DNA from: Alphaproteobacteria bacterium
GTDB taxonomy: Bacteria > Pseudomonadota > Alphaproteobacteria > Rhodospirillales > WMHbin7
Assembly (NCBI GenBank): GCA_015231795.1
Contig: JADGAX010000004.1
Coordinates: 209,200 to 273,199, forward strand
DNA length: 64,000 nucleotides
Direction: 5' to 3'
Every line of letters begins with the position of its first letter. Position 1 is the first letter of the stretch. Positions 29,628-39,004 of this stretch are shown piece by piece. A program made the position numbers and the translations under genes. The notes beneath the pieces are model-generated. The model was not told the origin of the DNA. It worked only from the letters and a program-made list of their open reading frames with translations, and searched no databases.

Positions 29628-31361
29628 ATGCTTCCAAGCACTTTTTGTTCCCTGCCCTTCTCGCATCTTCAGATCACGCCGACCGGAACGGTCAAGCTGT
29701 GCTGCGTGGCGCAGGAAGAGGTGCAAAAGCGCGGCACGCCCATGTCGCTTTACAGCCATTCGTTTGAGGAGATCTGGAATTCCAACTACATGGTCGATGT
29801 TCGACGGGCTATGGCGGAAGGCCGTCAGACCGGCGCTTGCAATCGCTGCTATCGCGACGAAGCCGGTTTGGGCATCAGCTTTCGCACCCAGATGAACGCC
29901 CTGTCGTCTGGCGAGTTGGGCCTGTCTTTGGAAGGTCTTTTGGAAAGCGCCGCCGGGAACGGCTACCTCATCCCAGGCCGCCCGGTTCACTATCAACTGA
30001 ACATGGGCAATCTGTGCAACCTGGCTTGCCGGATGTGCAACAGCGACTATTCCTCGAGGATTGCCGCCGATCCCGTCTTGTCGGCCTGGAGTCCGGGCAT
30101 GCTGCAAGACATGGCAAAATGGCGGGGCGACACCCTGAATTTGGGGCCAACGGCCTACACCAACATACATTTTGACGGCTTTTATTCCGAAGAGCTGGAT
30201 GACAAGCGTCGACTGGTCAGGTGGAGTGCGGGCAACGGCGACATCTCTTTCTCGCCGCCAGAAGGCGCGAGTTTCGGGCGCCTGAAGGCGACGCTTCGCG
30301 CCCCTCCTGGCACGGAACTGACGCTTAAGATCATGTTGAACGGCTTTGAAATCTTTTTCGGCCAAGTCGGCGAACAGGCGACGGACGTCGATGTCGATAT
30401 TTCAGAACTGTTTCCCGCCACGACATTCCGGCTGCGCATGCTCAGTTCGACCGTTGGCGTTCCAGAAAGCGACAAGTCCTTCGGCATTGGCATTCTGAAT
30501 TTGGCTGTCACCAGCCAACCCCACTCGGGAACGGAGAAACTGAGCCTGACGCGCTTTTCCGAGCCGGGCGGCTGGTGGACGCAGCGAAGCCTGTTGTTCG
30601 GCGAGTTGATGGCAGAGCTTCCTTCGCTGCGTCGGCTCATCTTGCAAGGCGGGGAATCCCTCCTGAATAAGGAAACGCCGGAAATTCTGGATCATCTGAT
30701 CGTTTCCGGCGCGGCGCAAAACATTCACCTGCAAATCGTCACCAACTTCACCCAACTCAGCGACCGAACGCTAGAGCTGTTGTCCCGGTTCAAGCATGTA
30801 GAACTGTGGGCCAGCGTCGATGGCATAGGCCCCGTCTTCGAATACATTCGTTATCCCGCCAAATGGGATGTGATCGACCGCAATGTTGCCCGCGTCAAGC
30901 AGACGCCCAACATTTCCCTGGCCTTTGCCGTCGCCGTGCAGGCTTACAATCTTTTGAACTTTCCAGACATTCTTGTCTATTGCGACCGCCACAATTTGCC
31001 TTGCATCGCCAGTATCCTACTTGGCCCCGGCTTCTTGAGCGTCCTGGTGTTGCCGCCCGCCATTCGCCAGACGGCGATCAATCGCATCAAAGACACGAAG
31101 GAAAGGCTTGAAACCGTCAATGCCAGATCGGCGGCAAATTCGGTGATCGACTTTCTCGAGCAAAAAGCCGATGTGCAATATTGCGACATGATTGAAAGTT
31201 TCATGCATTTCACCAACGACCTTGACGGCGCGCGCGGCCAAAGTTTCACGGAGCTGCACGGTGAACTGGCAGCCGCTTTCAATGTCGCAGGCCATCCCTG
31301 GGACGCCAGCCTGCATACTTGGCTAGAATCAAAGCTCATTGATGGGCCAAAGGAAGCGTAA
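29628..31361 (+). CDS. Radical SAM protein with N-terminal cysteine-rich domain and inserted beta-rich domain
   Basis: A 577-residue protein. The N terminus resembles the twitch-type auxiliary Fe-S region: Cys7 (TFCSLPFSHL), Cys25-Cys26 and Cys71/Cys74 (ACNRCYRDE). The radical SAM cluster motif is Cys130-x3-Cys134-x2-Cys137 (NLCNLACRMCNSD). The SAM-binding GGE motif appears only at 341-343 (LILQGGESLLNKE), because about 130 residues (172-305) are inserted. The insert is strand-rich, with PPGTELTLKIMLNG and FRLRMLSSTV, like a carbohydrate-binding-type sandwich. ATG at 29628 is chosen because similarity begins there. It is convergent with a sensor kinase (26-bp overlap). The product is unknown. 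Confidence 0.82.
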   Translation: MLPSTFCSLPFSHLQITPTGTVKLCCVAQEEVQKRGTPMSLYSHSFEEIWNSNYMVDVRRAMAEGRQTGACNRCYRDEAGLGISFRTQMNALSSGELGLSLEGLLESAAGNGYLIPGRPVHYQLNMGNLCNLACRMCNSDYSSRIAADPVLSAWSPGMLQDMAKWRGDTLNLGPTAYTNIHFDGFYSEELDDKRRLVRWSAGNGDISFSPPEGASFGRLKATLRAPPGTELTLKIMLNGFEIFFGQVGEQATDVDVDISELFPATTFRLRMLSSTVGVPESDKSFGIGILNLAVTSQPHSGTEKLSLTRFSEPGGWWTQRSLLFGELMAELPSLRRLILQGGESLLNKETPEILDHLIVSGAAQNIHLQIVTNFTQLSDRTLELLSRFKHVELWASVDGIGPVFEYIRYPAKWDVIDRNVARVKQTPNISLAFAVAVQAYNLLNFPDILVYCDRHNLPCIASILLGPGFLSVLVLPPAIRQTAINRIKDTKERLETVNARSAANSVIDFLEQKADVQYCDMIESFMHFTNDLDGARGQSFTELHGELAAAFNVAGHPWDASLHTWLESKLIDGPKEA

Positions 31362-33528
31362 AGAAAAAGGTGCTGCCTTCCCCTGGCTGGCTTTCCACCC
31401 AAATCCGCCCGCCATGCCGCTCGACGATCTTCTTGCACAAGGCCAAGCCGATGCCTGTTCCCTCATACTGGCTTTGGGTGTGCAGACGCTGGAAAATGGC
31501 AAAGATGCGATCTTGATGTTCGGCGGGAATGCCGATGCCGTTATCTTGAACGGATAGCGTGCAGAACCTCCCCTCGATCCTGGCCTTGACGCGAATCTCG
31601 GTCCGGCGCTCGGCCAATCGGTATTTGAGCGCGTTGGCCACCAGATTCTGCAATAGACGCGACAACTCTTCGCTGTCCCCCAAAACGACGGGCAAGGATC
31701 CATCCGCCTCGACGCTGGCCTGCAATTGCAGGATGGAAGGCCCAAGGTCTTGCAGAACATCCTTCATGACCAGATTCAGATCGACGGGACGGAAAGGTTC
31801 CTTGGATCGTCCGATACGCGAATAATCCAAAAGATGGTGGATCATCCGATCCATGCGTTGGGCGCCATCGCGGGCAAAGCCGATGAATTCGCGGGCCTCG
31901 TCATTCAACGTGCTGGCATATTTCTTTTCCAAAAGCGTGACGAAACTGCTGACCATGCGCAAGGGTTCGCGCAAATCATGCGAAGCCGCATAAGCAAATT
32001 GCTCCAATTCGGCGTTCGAACGCTTAAGCTCGGCCTCCATGTCCCTTCGCTCGCTGATGTCATGAAAGATCAGAGCGACGCCAGCAATTCTGTCTTCGAT
32101 TCTCAGTGGCGCAACCGCATATTCGACGGGAATAGGTTTGCCGCCCACCCCTTCGAAACTTTCATCGCTAGCGCGGCGGACCTCGCCATCCTGCAGGGTC
32201 TGACGAATGGCGCAGAAACCATCCGTACAAAGCTGACCTTGCGCCAATCGATGTTTGAAGGCGTCTATCGTCGTCAGACCAAGCATTTCTTCTGGCCCGC
32301 AATAGCCCAGCAAGGCGGCGGCTTCGGGATTTGCAAAGGTGATCTTGCTTTCGGGGTCGATGCCGACAATTCCCTCGGCCGCCGTTTTCAAGACCAGTTC
32401 CAGCCGGGCTGCGGTCGCCCGCTGCACGGAAACGCTTTTGCGCAGCTCAATCATGGACCGGCCAGCCGCCGCCTGGGCCTGGACCAGTTCCGCCATTGTC
32501 CGGCCCTGGCGTTTCCAGGACTGCAGCAACAGGGCAGACGAAACAAAGAGAATGACCGCGAACACCGTAAAGGTAGCAAGGGCAATCCTGGTTTGCTGGC
32601 GCCACGAGGCCAGATAGTCCAACTCGGCCAGACCAACACTGATATACAACGGATAGTTTTCAAGCTTCTTGATCGAGAAAGCACGGGTTATTCCGTCCAA
32701 CGTGCCCAATGCCGAAAAGCTGGCCTCTGTTTTTCCGGCATTCATGATCTCGACGATTTGCGGCGAGGAAAGGACGCGCCCGATAAATCCGCCTTGATCG
32801 CTAGGCGATGGATGGCGGGCAATGACGGACCGCCCAGCATCGAGCAGGGTGACCGTTCCGTTGGGGCCTGTATCAACCTTGGAAAAAATTTGACTGAAAT
32901 AATCCAGAGCGATGTTCGCGTAAACAATGCCGCCGAAAGACCCGTCGGGGTTCGTCAGGCGCCGGGATAGCGGAAGAACCCAGCGCTTGGAAATTCTGGC
33001 CATGACCGGCGGTCCGAAAACTAGGCCTGAGTTTGCATTATCCCTTTGCGCCATGAAGAATGAGCGGTCGGACACATTGGTGGGCGCCGCTTCCTGGACG
33101 CCCGGCCCAAACCGGACATTCCCTGTGGCATCGGTCACACGCAGGCTGATGATTTGTGGCAATCGCGCCTGTTGCCGCGCAAGATACGCGTTCAAGGCGT
33201 CGGGGATTATCTTTCCCGTCTCCTGCTGATGGCCGATCTCCTCGACAGCCGAAAGCATCACTAAATCGACTTCGTGAACGGCGCTGCGCAAATATGCTTC
33301 CAGGATGTCCGCCTGGCCGCGCGACGAACTTTCCGCCTTCTCCTCTTCTTGTCCGAGGCTTCCGCTCAACATGACGAAAAGAATGACGCCCAGGGACACC
33401 AAGGTCGCAGCTACGAACAAGATGACCGAAGCAAAGCCCTTGTCTGGCAACGCCCCAACCTTCCGGGGCTGCGGCTTGCCGACGCCCAGTTCCTGTGGGT
33501 CCCCATCATGGACTGACGTGTCCGGCAT
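31336..33528 (-). CDS. Membrane sensor histidine kinase (Cache-PAS-HisKA-HATPase)
   Basis: A 730-residue kinase. A transmembrane helix (ASVILFVAATLVSLGVILFV) is followed by a periplasmic double-Cache domain (SDRSFFMAQRD, GGIVYANIALDYFSQIF) and a second helix (TRIALATFTVFAVILFVSSA). A cytoplasmic PAS domain (LELVLKTAAEGIVGID) leads into HisKA with the phospho-accepting histidine in AYAASHDLREPLRMV. The ATPase domain shows NLVANALKY, VQDNGIGIP and GTGIGLALCKKI. There is no receiver domain. No response regulator adjoins it; CtrA is 2 kb away and not an evident partner. The ligand is likely a small extracellular molecule. Confidence 0.9.
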   Translation of the reverse strand: MPDTSVHDGDPQELGVGKPQPRKVGALPDKGFASVILFVAATLVSLGVILFVMLSGSLGQEEEKAESSSRGQADILEAYLRSAVHEVDLVMLSAVEEIGHQQETGKIIPDALNAYLARQQARLPQIISLRVTDATGNVRFGPGVQEAAPTNVSDRSFFMAQRDNANSGLVFGPPVMARISKRWVLPLSRRLTNPDGSFGGIVYANIALDYFSQIFSKVDTGPNGTVTLLDAGRSVIARHPSPSDQGGFIGRVLSSPQIVEIMNAGKTEASFSALGTLDGITRAFSIKKLENYPLYISVGLAELDYLASWRQQTRIALATFTVFAVILFVSSALLLQSWKRQGRTMAELVQAQAAAGRSMIELRKSVSVQRATAARLELVLKTAAEGIVGIDPESKITFANPEAAALLGYCGPEEMLGLTTIDAFKHRLAQGQLCTDGFCAIRQTLQDGEVRRASDESFEGVGGKPIPVEYAVAPLRIEDRIAGVALIFHDISERRDMEAELKRSNAELEQFAYAASHDLREPLRMVSSFVTLLEKKYASTLNDEAREFIGFARDGAQRMDRMIHHLLDYSRIGRSKEPFRPVDLNLVMKDVLQDLGPSILQLQASVEADGSLPVVLGDSEELSRLLQNLVANALKYRLAERRTEIRVKARIEGRFCTLSVQDNGIGIPAEHQDRIFAIFQRLHTQSQYEGTGIGLALCKKIVERHGGRIWVESQPGEGSTFFFTLPLAHQ

Positions 33529-33683
33529 TCTTCCCTCGGCAAGGATGCTTGTTTAGCCGCCAGGGCTGTTCTTGCTTACAATCAGTATATTACATCGCCT
33601 TTGGTTCACACAAATTTATCTGATTACTTTACTTTTCTTCAATAAGACCGCTCAGTTTAGAGCAAGAATAAATTTGGTTATTT

Positions 33684-34112
33684 CTAATTTCCTTCCTTAG
33701 CCCTTTGATGTCTTGTGCTGGCGATTTCGTCCAGCATCTTTTGCTCTTTTCGATTGGCCTCTTCCAATTCCTTCTTGGCGCGGGTCTTCTCGACCTCCTC
33801 CACGGTTTTCAGGGCGCGGTAGGCTTCGGCCAAGCGCTCCTGCGCAGCCAGAATCTCCTTGGCGAGTGCTGCCAGCAGGCGCAGCAGCTTGGCCTTGTTG
33901 TCGAGATAGCGCTGGGCGTAGCCGCCATAGGTGAAGCCCGCCAGCGTGGGGTCTTCGGCCGCCGTCTTCTGCTCGTCGAGCAGGTCTTGTTCCAAAACGG
34001 CCAGCAGCGTGCGCAATTCGTCTTCGCGCGCCAGCAGCTGGCCCAACTCGCGTCGGCGTTCATCCACCGTCCATTTGTTCAGACGGATCAGCGTCTTTAG
34101 TTTCTTGGCCAT
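33684..34112 (-). CDS. fliJ: Flagellar export chaperone FliJ
   Basis: A 142-residue coiled-coil protein, rich in Lys, Glu, Leu and Ala throughout, with KTLIRLNKWTVDERRRELGQ at the start and the family-typical spacing of heptads. FliJ is the stalk-like partner of the FliI ATPase in the flagellar type III export apparatus. Only 6 bp separate it from fliI, upstream on the same strand. The sequence alone is weakly diagnostic; the neighbour makes the call secure. Confidence 0.9.
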   Translation of the reverse strand: MAKKLKTLIRLNKWTVDERRRELGQLLAREDELRTLLAVLEQDLLDEQKTAAEDPTLAGFTYGGYAQRYLDNKAKLLRLLAALAKEILAAQERLAEAYRALKTVEEVEKTRAKKELEEANRKEQKMLDEIASTRHQRAKEGN

Positions 34113-34118
34113 CGCCGT

Positions 34119-35441
34119 TTACTGCGCCAGAATATCAGCCAACTGCTGATAGCCGCTGGCCAGATCGGCCGCTTCCTTCTTGCCTTGCGACAAGAACGCC
34201 TCGATGGCGGGATAATATTTGATCGCTTCGTCCACCGCCGGATCGGTACCTTTGCGGTAGGCGCCCAGGCGGATCAGTTCGGCCATGTCCTCATAGACCG
34301 CCAGCAATCGCCTGGCCTTCGAGACGATGGCGTTCTCCTCGTCGGTATTGCAGCCCGGCATGGTTCGAGACACGCTGCGCAGAATGTTGATCGAGGGATA
34401 GCGCCCGCGCTCGGCGATGGCGCGGTCCAGCACGATATGGCCGTCCAGAATGGCGCGCACGGCATCCGAAATCGGCTCGTTGGTGTCGTCGCCCTCGACC
34501 AGCACGGTGAACAGGCCGGTGATGTTGCCCTGGCCCGGCCCGCCGGGTCCGGCGCGTTCCAGCAATTTCGGCAATTCGGCGAAGACCGACGGCGTGTAGC
34601 CCTTGGAGGCAGGCGGCTCACCCGCCGACAGGCTGATCTCGCGCTGGGCCATGGCGAAGCGCGTGACCGAGTCCATCAGGCACAGCACGTCATTGCCGAC
34701 GTCGCGATAATATTCCGCGACCGCCATCGTGACATAGGCGGCCTGCCTGCGCATGAGCGGCGATTCGTCCGACGTGGCGACCACCACCACCGAATGTTTG
34801 AGGCCCTCCTCGCCCAGATCGTCCTCGATGAATTCGCGGGCTTCCCGCCCGCGCTCGCCGATCAGCCCGACCACGCTGACCTGGGCCTTGGTATGTTTGG
34901 CCATCATCGAAAGCACGCTGGATTTGCCCACGCCCGAGCCTGCGAAAATGCCCATGCGCTGGCCGCGACAGCAGGTGAGGAAGGTGTTGATGGCCCGAAT
35001 GCCCAGATCGATCTTGCCCGCCACCCTTTGCCGGGAATGCGCGGGTGGTGGCCGGTTGTGGATAGGATAGGGTTTTTCGCCACCCGGTAGCGGCCCCTTG
35101 CCGTCGATCGGTTCGCCCATGGCGTTGATCACCCGGCCCAGCCAGGCATTGTCGGGATAAAGCACGGGTTCCGCGTTGGCGACTTCGACCCGGCAACCCA
35201 GCCCCACCCCGTCCAAGGGGGAAAAGGGCATCAGAAGGGCGCGCCCTTCGCGGAATCCCACGACTTCGCAGGTTACTAGCCGGTTGGCGCGGGCCACGAT
35301 CTGGCAACGGTCGCCCACCGACAGGTTGTTCTGAACCCCGCCGATCTCGACCAGCATGCCCTGGACAGCCGTCACCCGACCGTAAATCTGGTTATCGGGC
35401 ACCCGATCAATGTCGTTTAGAAGATTTCGCAGCAGGACCAT
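34119..35441 (-). CDS. fliI: Flagellar protein export ATPase FliI
   Basis: A 440-residue hexameric ATPase related to F1 beta. Walker A is [10 protein letters not shown], the catalytic region [19 protein letters not shown], and the family signature [22 protein letters not shown] is split by a clear Walker [18 protein letters not shown] and [20 protein letters not shown] are typical of FliI/YscN. It is divergent from ctrA, a known regulator of flagellar genes in Alphaproteobacteria, and followed by fliJ. Confidence 0.96.
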   Translation of the reverse strand: MVLLRNLLNDIDRVPDNQIYGRVTAVQGMLVEIGGVQNNLSVGDRCQIVARANRLVTCEVVGFREGRALLMPFSPLDGVGLGCRVEVANAEPVLYPDNAWLGRVINAMGEPIDGKGPLPGGEKPYPIHNRPPPAHSRQRVAGKIDLGIRAINTFLTCCRGQRMGIFAGSGVGKSSVLSMMAKHTKAQVSVVGLIGERGREAREFIEDDLGEEGLKHSVVVVATSDESPLMRRQAAYVTMAVAEYYRDVGNDVLCLMDSVTRFAMAQREISLSAGEPPASKGYTPSVFAELPKLLERAGPGGPGQGNITGLFTVLVEGDDTNEPISDAVRAILDGHIVLDRAIAERGRYPSINILRSVSRTMPGCNTDEENAIVSKARRLLAVYEDMAELIRLGAYRKGTDPAVDEAIKYYPAIEAFLSQGKKEAADLASGYQQLADILAQ

Positions 35442-35462
35442 GGGAAACCGCAGCTTGAACAG

Positions 35463-35496
35463 TTAACAATCTCGGCATAAAGTTAATATATCTTAA
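35463..35496. promoter_or_regulatory. AT-rich ctrA/fliI divergent region with TTAA half-sites
   Basis: Three TTAA tetramers at 35463-35466, 35483-35486 and 35493-35496. CtrA recognises TTAA-N7-TTAA. The best pair here has N6 spacing, so it is not canonical. Control of both genes from this 70-bp region is likely; direct CtrA binding is only a possibility. Confidence 0.35.
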
Positions 35497-35511
35497 AGAG
35501 GGGGGCTTGGC

Positions 35512-36198
<687 letters not shown>

Positions 36199-36205
36199 TT
36201 TTTGC

Positions 36206-36304
36206 CCTCATCCATCGAGACGGCCCTTTGGGCCTCCTCAGGATGAGGCTTGATTCAAATTCCCAGCATCCTCATCCTGAGGAGCGAAGCGTCTCGAAGG
36301 ATGG
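36206..36304. repeat. Dispersed palindromic repeat, type 2
   Basis: A long inverted repeat: CCTCAGGATGAGG (36236-36248) pairs with CCTCATCCTGAGG (36270-36282), and the outer CATCCATCGAGACG-like half pairs with CGTCTCGAAGGATG. This is a class of element frequent in Alphaproteobacteria, and distinct from the type 1 elements at 8028 and 17143. Its right end provides the AAGGA that precedes the next gene's ATG. Confidence 0.82.
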
Positions 36305-36306
36305 GG

Positions 36307-37512
36307 ATGCCTGCTTTGAACCGAAATCCGGACATGCACCTCCCCATCGTCATCAATTGGCAGGCCGGGACCGGCTCGGGCTGGGGGCTGTACGGTTTCA
36401 ATCTCGCCTTGCATCTGCATATGCAAGGACGCGATGTTCGGCTTTTATGGCCACCTGCCGATTGCCTGGCTCCACCGCTTGAAAGCCGCCAATTTCAGGC
36501 AATCGCGCAGCAATCTTACGAGCTGCAAGACCATTTCCGCTGCTTGGGCGAAGGCCAGCGCCTGGAACTGCCCGCCACCTTGCTGCACGGGCTGGGCGAA
36601 GAATTATTGCTCCCACCCATGGGCGGGCGCGAAATACGGGGGGCGAAAAACGTCGGCGTCACCTTCTTCGTCGATCCGGCGCTGGGGGCCGAGGCGCGCG
36701 CCATCGGCCATGGGTTGGACGGCGTGATCGCAGGCTCGACCTGGAACGCCGTGCTGCTGGAAGCGGCAGGCGTGCCCCGCGTGCATCTGGTCATTCAAGG
36801 CATTGATACCGGCGCATTTCATCTGGCCCCCAAGGCGGGCCTGCTGGCGGAACGCTTTGTCATTTTTTCGGGCGGCAAGCTGGAATTCAGGAAAGGCCAG
36901 GATATCGTGCTGGCCGCCTATCGCCAGTTCAAGCGCCGCCATCCCGAGGCCCTGCTGATGGCGGCTTGGCACAATGGCTGGGCCAAATCGGCGGCCAGCA
37001 TCGAATTGTCGCCGCACGCCATGCCCCCCGTCCCCCTGGACGGCGACGACAGGCCGGACATCAAGGCCTGGCTGGCGCTGCAAGGCTTTGGCGACGACGA
37101 TGTGCTGCTGCTGCCCGAACTGCCCAATTTCCAACTGGCCCCCCTGCTGCGCGAAGCCGATCTGGCCCTCTTTCCCAGCCGCTGCGAACCCGGCACCAAC
37201 TTGCCCGCCATGGAAGCGATGGCGTCGGGTCTGCCCATCATCTTGTCGGCCAATAGCGGACATCTCGATTTCGCCGACCCCAAGATCGCCTATGTGCTTT
37301 CACAGCAGGGGCGTGTGCAGGACGTGCCCTTTCATCGTTCCACCGAAGGCTGGGGCGAATCCTCGGTCGAAGAAGTGTTGGCGGCGATGGAACGAGCCTA
37401 TGAAAAGCGAGATGAAGCGAAAGCCCTGGGATTGGCGGCGGCTTCGCATCTGGTCCCGTTCAGTTGGAACCGGCAATTGGATCGGTTGATGGCGATTGTT
37501 GACGCTGCCTAA
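36307..37512 (+). CDS. Glycosyltransferase, GT4-like
   Basis: A 401-residue GT-B glycosyltransferase. Signs are the N-terminal INWQAGTGSGWGLYGFNLAL (glycine-rich loop), a mid-protein FSGGKLEFRKGQDIVLAAY that starts the C-terminal domain, and the donor-site EPGTNLPAMEAMASGLPII with the conserved glutamate pair E-x7-E region. ATG at 36307 follows AAGGA by six bases, but that ribosome site lies within a palindromic repeat; ATG 36334 is an alternative. Acceptor and sugar are unknown; a role in cell-surface glycan synthesis is likely. Confidence 0.85.
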   Translation: MPALNRNPDMHLPIVINWQAGTGSGWGLYGFNLALHLHMQGRDVRLLWPPADCLAPPLESRQFQAIAQQSYELQDHFRCLGEGQRLELPATLLHGLGEELLLPPMGGREIRGAKNVGVTFFVDPALGAEARAIGHGLDGVIAGSTWNAVLLEAAGVPRVHLVIQGIDTGAFHLAPKAGLLAERFVIFSGGKLEFRKGQDIVLAAYRQFKRRHPEALLMAAWHNGWAKSAASIELSPHAMPPVPLDGDDRPDIKAWLALQGFGDDDVLLLPELPNFQLAPLLREADLALFPSRCEPGTNLPAMEAMASGLPIILSANSGHLDFADPKIAYVLSQQGRVQDVPFHRSTEGWGESSVEEVLAAMERAYEKRDEAKALGLAAASHLVPFSWNRQLDRLMAIVDAA

Positions 37513-38099
37513 CTATTCCTGACTTCCTCGCGCAGTTCTTCCAGTATGGCCCTGAAGCCTTCGGCGTCGCCGTAATCGACAAAGCGGCTGTAGCGGGCAT
37601 GGGGATTCTTCACCCGCGACGCATGTTTGATCGGGCACCAATATTGCTCGGTCCGGCTGGCCACTTCACTGACCAGGGCCGCCAGCCCGTTGGCGTAACC
37701 GCAATAGACGCAGTTCAGCTTCTCGACCGCGTTGAGATAGGCCAGTTGATGGCGGTCGATGATGATGTAATCGGAGCGCTTGGCGGGTTTGATGCCCCAG
37801 ATCGGAAAGCAGACCGCCTGATAAAGGGCGACCGACAGATCAAGGACCGCGAAGGGAACGATCAGGGAATAGATCACCGGCGCCGTGATCAGTCGCGACA
37901 GTTGCGAATGGCGCAGGAAGGTCAGCAGCCCGGTCTTGAGCCGCTTGTGTCTTTCCCGGATTTCGCTTTCAAAGACGACCCGGCCTTGCTCGATCTGGTA
38001 ATTGAACAAGGCCCGCTTGGCATCCAGCCGCGCTTCCAACGCCTCTTCCACCTCGCGCAGCTTGGCGAGAAGTTCCTTGGTTTCAAGGTCGAGCATCAT
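37509..38099 (-). CDS. Membrane protein of unknown function with cysteine pairs
   Basis: A 196-residue protein. The N-terminal 60 residues are a charged helix, probably a coiled coil (KELLAKLREVEEALEARLDA). One or two hydrophobic helices follow (LITAPVIYSLIVPFAVLDL, ALYQAVCFPIWGI). The C-terminal soluble part has CVYCGYANG and a later cysteine in QYWCPIKHASRV, a possible metal site. It resembles conserved proteobacterial proteins without known role. Two adjacent ATG codons (38097, 38094) are possible starts; the first overlaps the GST stop by 4 bp, so the two genes are coupled. Confidence 0.75.
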   Translation of the reverse strand: MMLDLETKELLAKLREVEEALEARLDAKRALFNYQIEQGRVVFESEIRERHKRLKTGLLTFLRHSQLSRLITAPVIYSLIVPFAVLDLSVALYQAVCFPIWGIKPAKRSDYIIIDRHQLAYLNAVEKLNCVYCGYANGLAALVSEVASRTEQYWCPIKHASRVKNPHARYSRFVDYGDAEGFRAILEELREEVRNS

Positions 38100-38710
38100 C
38101 CCACCGCCATGCCACGCTGCACCGCAGGCCGTGCCGACAACTCGGCAAGCCAGCGCGCCACATTGGGAAAGTCGCCGATGTCGATTTCCTGGCGCGGATG
38201 CACCGCGATCCAAGGATAGGCCGCCATGTCGGCGATGGAATAATCGCCCGCCATGAAGGCGGCTTCGCCCAGGCGCCTGTTCAGCACGCCGTAAAGCCGT
38301 TTGGTCTCGCCTTTGTAGCGCTCGATCCCATAGGGCACCTTCTCGGGCGCGAAATGCAAAAAATGGTGGGTTTGGCCCAGCATCGGCCCCAGCCCGCCCA
38401 TCTGAAACATCAGCCATTGCAGCGTCAAGGTTCGCCCGCGCCGGTCTTGCGGCAGGAACTGGCCGGTTTTTTCGGCCAGATAAATCAGGATGGCCCCGGA
38501 TTCGAAGACCGTGATCGGCTGGCCGTCCGGCCCATCCTGGTCTTGGATCACCGGAATTTTGTTGTTGGGGTTCAGGGCCAGGAAGCCAGGGGTGAACTGC
38601 TCGCCCTTGGTGATATCCACTTTATGTAGCCGGTAGGCCAAGCCCATTTCCTCGAGCGCTATGGAGATTTTGCGCCCGTTGGGGGTGGCCCAGCTGTAAA
38701 AGTCGATCAT
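38096..38710 (-). CDS. Glutathione S-transferase family protein
   Basis: A 204-residue GST of the YfcG/Ure2-like group. The thioredoxin-fold half has DFYSWATPNGRKISIALEEM, the cis-proline segment NPNNKIPVIQD and GAILIYLAEKTGQFLP with the ESGAI glutathione-binding motif. The helical half has RRLGEAAFMAGDYSIADMAAYPW, the usual N-capping box. The start abuts the stop of the 79-aa gene. Probably disulfide-bond oxidoreductase-like activity toward glutathione; exact substrate unknown. Confidence 0.92.
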   Translation of the reverse strand: MIDFYSWATPNGRKISIALEEMGLAYRLHKVDITKGEQFTPGFLALNPNNKIPVIQDQDGPDGQPITVFESGAILIYLAEKTGQFLPQDRRGRTLTLQWLMFQMGGLGPMLGQTHHFLHFAPEKVPYGIERYKGETKRLYGVLNRRLGEAAFMAGDYSIADMAAYPWIAVHPRQEIDIGDFPNVARWLAELSARPAVQRGMAVG

Positions 38711-38950
38711 TTACAGCACCGTCATCCTAAATTCACGAGGCGAGAGCGATTCCTCGCGCTCGACGGGGATGCCCTGATAGAACCAAAGATCGGCGGCCAC
38801 CCCGCCTTCGTCGGGCGGACGCTGGGCAATCCAGTACTTGTCCTTCAATTCATTGAACAAACCCGGTCCAACCCGGATCAGGTGGGGGGTTTTGCCACGC
38901 ACGGCGCACTCGGCCACCGCATCGCGCAACTCAGTCAGGACATCGCTCAT
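38711..38950 (-). CDS. Small hypothetical protein, 79 aa
   Basis: A 79-residue soluble protein: it starts MSDVLTELRDAVAECAVRG, contains KTPHLIRVGPGLFNELKDKY and ends LSPREFRMTVL. I do not recognise the family; the pattern recalls small phage-related or structural proteins only faintly. It ends exactly where the GST gene begins, and would form an operon with GST and the cysteine-pair membrane protein. Divergent from the GT2 gene. Confidence 0.65.
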   Translation of the reverse strand: MSDVLTELRDAVAECAVRGKTPHLIRVGPGLFNELKDKYWIAQRPPDEGGVAADLWFYQGIPVEREESLSPREFRMTVL

Positions 38951-39004
38951 ATTTCTTTATATACCATTCGGCCACAGCTTGCCAAACTTGCCGCACTCTG
39001 GATA

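Noticed and set aside
35463..35496. A canonical CtrA box between fliI and ctrA
   Set aside because: The TTAA pairs have N6 or other spacing and not N7; kept only as a low-confidence regulatory region.
37509..38417. A 302-residue extension of the cysteine-pair membrane protein
   Set aside because: The extra N-terminal part is the GST gene in another frame; the ATG at 38099 overlaps the GST stop as expected for a coupled gene.
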